Positions 62,199 to 64,000 of a DNA stretch of 64,000 nt are shown piece by piece. Position 1 is the stretch's first letter, and every line of letters begins with the position of its first letter. The DNA comes from Antedon mediterranea (Eukaryota > Echinodermata > Crinoidea > Comatulida > Antedonidae): NCBI RefSeq assembly GCF_964355755.1, contig NC_092677.1, forward strand, positions 12,918,601-12,982,600, given 5' to 3'. The notes under the pieces were generated by a model. That model saw nothing but the letters and a program-made list of their open reading frames with translations, was not told the origin of the DNA and made no database searches. The position numbers and the translations under genes were made by a program.

Positions 62199-62269
62199 GT
62201 GAGAAAAGTCTAGATTGAGAGAGTTTCTTGGCTGAGATAAAACCCTGCTCATATAAATGATTTGTGCAT

Positions 62270-62620
62270 TAAATTCATATTCTCTTCCCTTTCCCCGATC
62301 CCCTTCTTTCATTTCTCTGATCCCCTCCCCCCCCCCCTCCTTCATCCTCCTTCTCCCCTTTCTTGGTCCCCTTATTCCCTTCCCCAATCTCGTTCCCTTA
62401 ACCCGATCCCCTTCTCCCTTCTTCCCTTTCCCCTTTTCCAGATCCCCCTTCTTCCCTTTCACCAATCATCCTTCTTTCCTTTCCCCGATCTTCCCTATCT
62501 GTTTCCTTATTTGTTTTTAGTTCATTTCCAGCAAAAAGCATGTGCTCCAAGCTATTTCCCATTCTTTTCCTTCTCTAGTCCATTCCTCTTCTCCCCTTTC
62601 CTCATTTGTCTTTAGTTCAT
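62270..62620. repeat. Polypyrimidine tract
   Basis: About 350 bp of almost pure C/T on the plus strand with TTCCCCGATCCCC-like repeats, just after the 61872-62198 exon. Open frames here are low complexity and not genes. Confidence 0.7.
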
Positions 62621-62790
62621 TCGCATACACTAATAGTAGAAACTATAATAAAGGACAGGTTAAAAGCATGTTCTCCAAGCACTATCTCCCTCCCCCTTCT
62701 CCCCATCTTTTTTTCCTCATTTATCTTTTGTCCATCCACTTAGACAAATAGCAGAAACTGTCAATGATAGGTTAATATACTTTAAAAAGT
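62535..62790. repeat. Imperfect tandem duplication, about 125 bp
   Basis: Two units each containing AAGCATGT[GT]CTCCAAGC, a pyrimidine stretch, CCTCATTT and TAGCAGAAACT/TAGTAGAAACT, then GATAGGTTAA or GGACAGGTTAA. Confidence 0.55.
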
Positions 62791-64000
62791 GAAAGAATTT
62801 CATAGGATTAACACCAAAAGCCTATAAGATAGTCCAATTCTAGTCTAATTTAATTATTTTTTTACATAGAGTTAAGGACTCATACCGATTGTAATTAAAA
62901 GTCTGATGAGATTGAAAAAAAAGAATCATGATTTTACTGATTTTTATTGACGCCATGTGCTTTGATAATTTTTGATTATTATATTTTTGCTGTCATCATA
63001 GTCGTGAAATTTTATATGATAAAAATGAATAAATCGAAAGATTTTGAAAATATCTTGGGCCAGGTGCCAATACTGAAAATTTGCTTTTCGCATCAAATTT
63101 AGATTGTGTGGAAAGTGAATTGTTTTACAATAAATTTAATGGCATTTAATGGCATTTAAAGGTAGTATTTAGAGTCAACTCTCTACAAATTTGGGAAAAT
63201 CAAAAAAAAAAAGACAAATTTATGTAAAACAAGGCATTGTTCAACAGATAAAAGTATTTTTGTGCCTAGCTTTAATACCTGGATAGCCCATGCTCTCCAA
63301 AGAGGGAGTCATGGTATAAACAGATATATTCACTAACTGGAAATTCTGGGCCATCTTCATGGTGTCTGGACAGTGGAACCAGAATTATGATCTAAATATT
63401 TTATTAGATAATTAGATATTTAAATATTAGTACTGTATATGAGTGCCTGAGTACCCACTGATATGTATTTACGGAAGGTCTGGGACTGGGCTAAAGCTCT
63501 TGTTCAGCCAATGCATCAGCTCTGCTTTCCTGAAGCCTGTCTGACTTTTTAGTCTCTATTATTTCCTGTAGTACTTGGTCCTTTTTCATTTTCAACTAAT
63601 TTATTAATAAAATAATAGGTAAAAAAACTAAATTCAATACAAATTGCTATATTTTAGTTCACTATTCATTATTAATCCTCAAATAATGTGTTATTGCCCA
63701 AGTCCAGCTGACTCAAAATTGGATCATATCTTGGGTTGACAATTTAAAACAAATTAAGCATTGAAATGTTTTGAAATTGTATGTATGAGTAAATTTTCTA
63801 TAGTACCCTCTATTAAAAACACCAACAAATCTGACTGATTGATCCCGTTTTTTAATTGACACTGCATAACAATATATTTTGGATCTAAGGGGGACTAGAC
63901 GTTAGACTAGCTGCCACTTTATAGTTCAAAATAGATTTAATGCATTCAAATTTTATAAAGAAAGTATCACTTGATGAAAGTGAAAGGACAGAAGATATAA

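Larger units (their letters stand above)
62199..64000. other. Intron following the 61872-62198 exon
   Basis: After the pyrimidine tract and duplication, no further exon is evident to the window end; AT-rich sequence only. Confidence 0.4.

Noticed and set aside
62190-62615. Ser/Pro/Phe-rich and Lys/Gly-rich frames on both strands
   Set aside because: Low-complexity translation of a polypyrimidine tract.

Overview
The window reads as nuclear DNA from an invertebrate animal. It is AT-rich, genes are split by GT-AG introns, proteins match metazoan families, and short non-autonomous transposons are dense. The recurrent AGGCCTA-type motifs are common in echinoderm genomes, so I infer an echinoderm (feather star or sea cucumber type), but this is not proven from the window.

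Layout. (1) 405-2782 (+): last four exons of a WD40-repeat gene resembling WDR88. (2) 5041-9262 (+): complete four-exon gene for a single-pass membrane protein with one CUB and one LDL-receptor class A module. (3) 10646-12898 (-): complete three-exon ANKUB1-like gene (ubiquitin-like domain, ankyrin repeat, Trp-motif tail). (4) 16623-26156 (-): complete 20-exon MARCHF6 (TEB4/Doa10) ER E3 ubiquitin ligase, 941 codons, every intron phase consistent. (5) 27729 to beyond 62198 (+): an unrecognised gene with two phase-0 exons about 34 kb apart; the intervening DNA carries two further candidate first exons (47026, 58590) and a candidate promoter.

The large intron also holds a minisatellite at 52660-57295: 73 full 63-bp units plus a 32-nt remnant. 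Because 63 bp is 21 codons, long stretches are stop-free on both strands. It also holds a broken, internally inverted Ty3/gypsy retroelement (42003-43921) flanked by a 45-bp direct repeat.

Mobile elements: 13 copies of a TA-flanked hairpin MITE, two nearly identical 635-bp TTAA-flanked elements, a TTAA foldback element nested in its own relative, a hAT-like MITE with an 8-bp target duplication, another TA-flanked foldback element, and three smaller dispersed families. Functionally, only MARCHF6 (ER protein degradation) and perhaps the ANKUB1-like protein relate to ubiquitin; there is no sign of an operon or dedicated multi-gene system. The most unusual items are the two-strand-open minisatellite, the rearranged retroelement and the multi-start gene around them.
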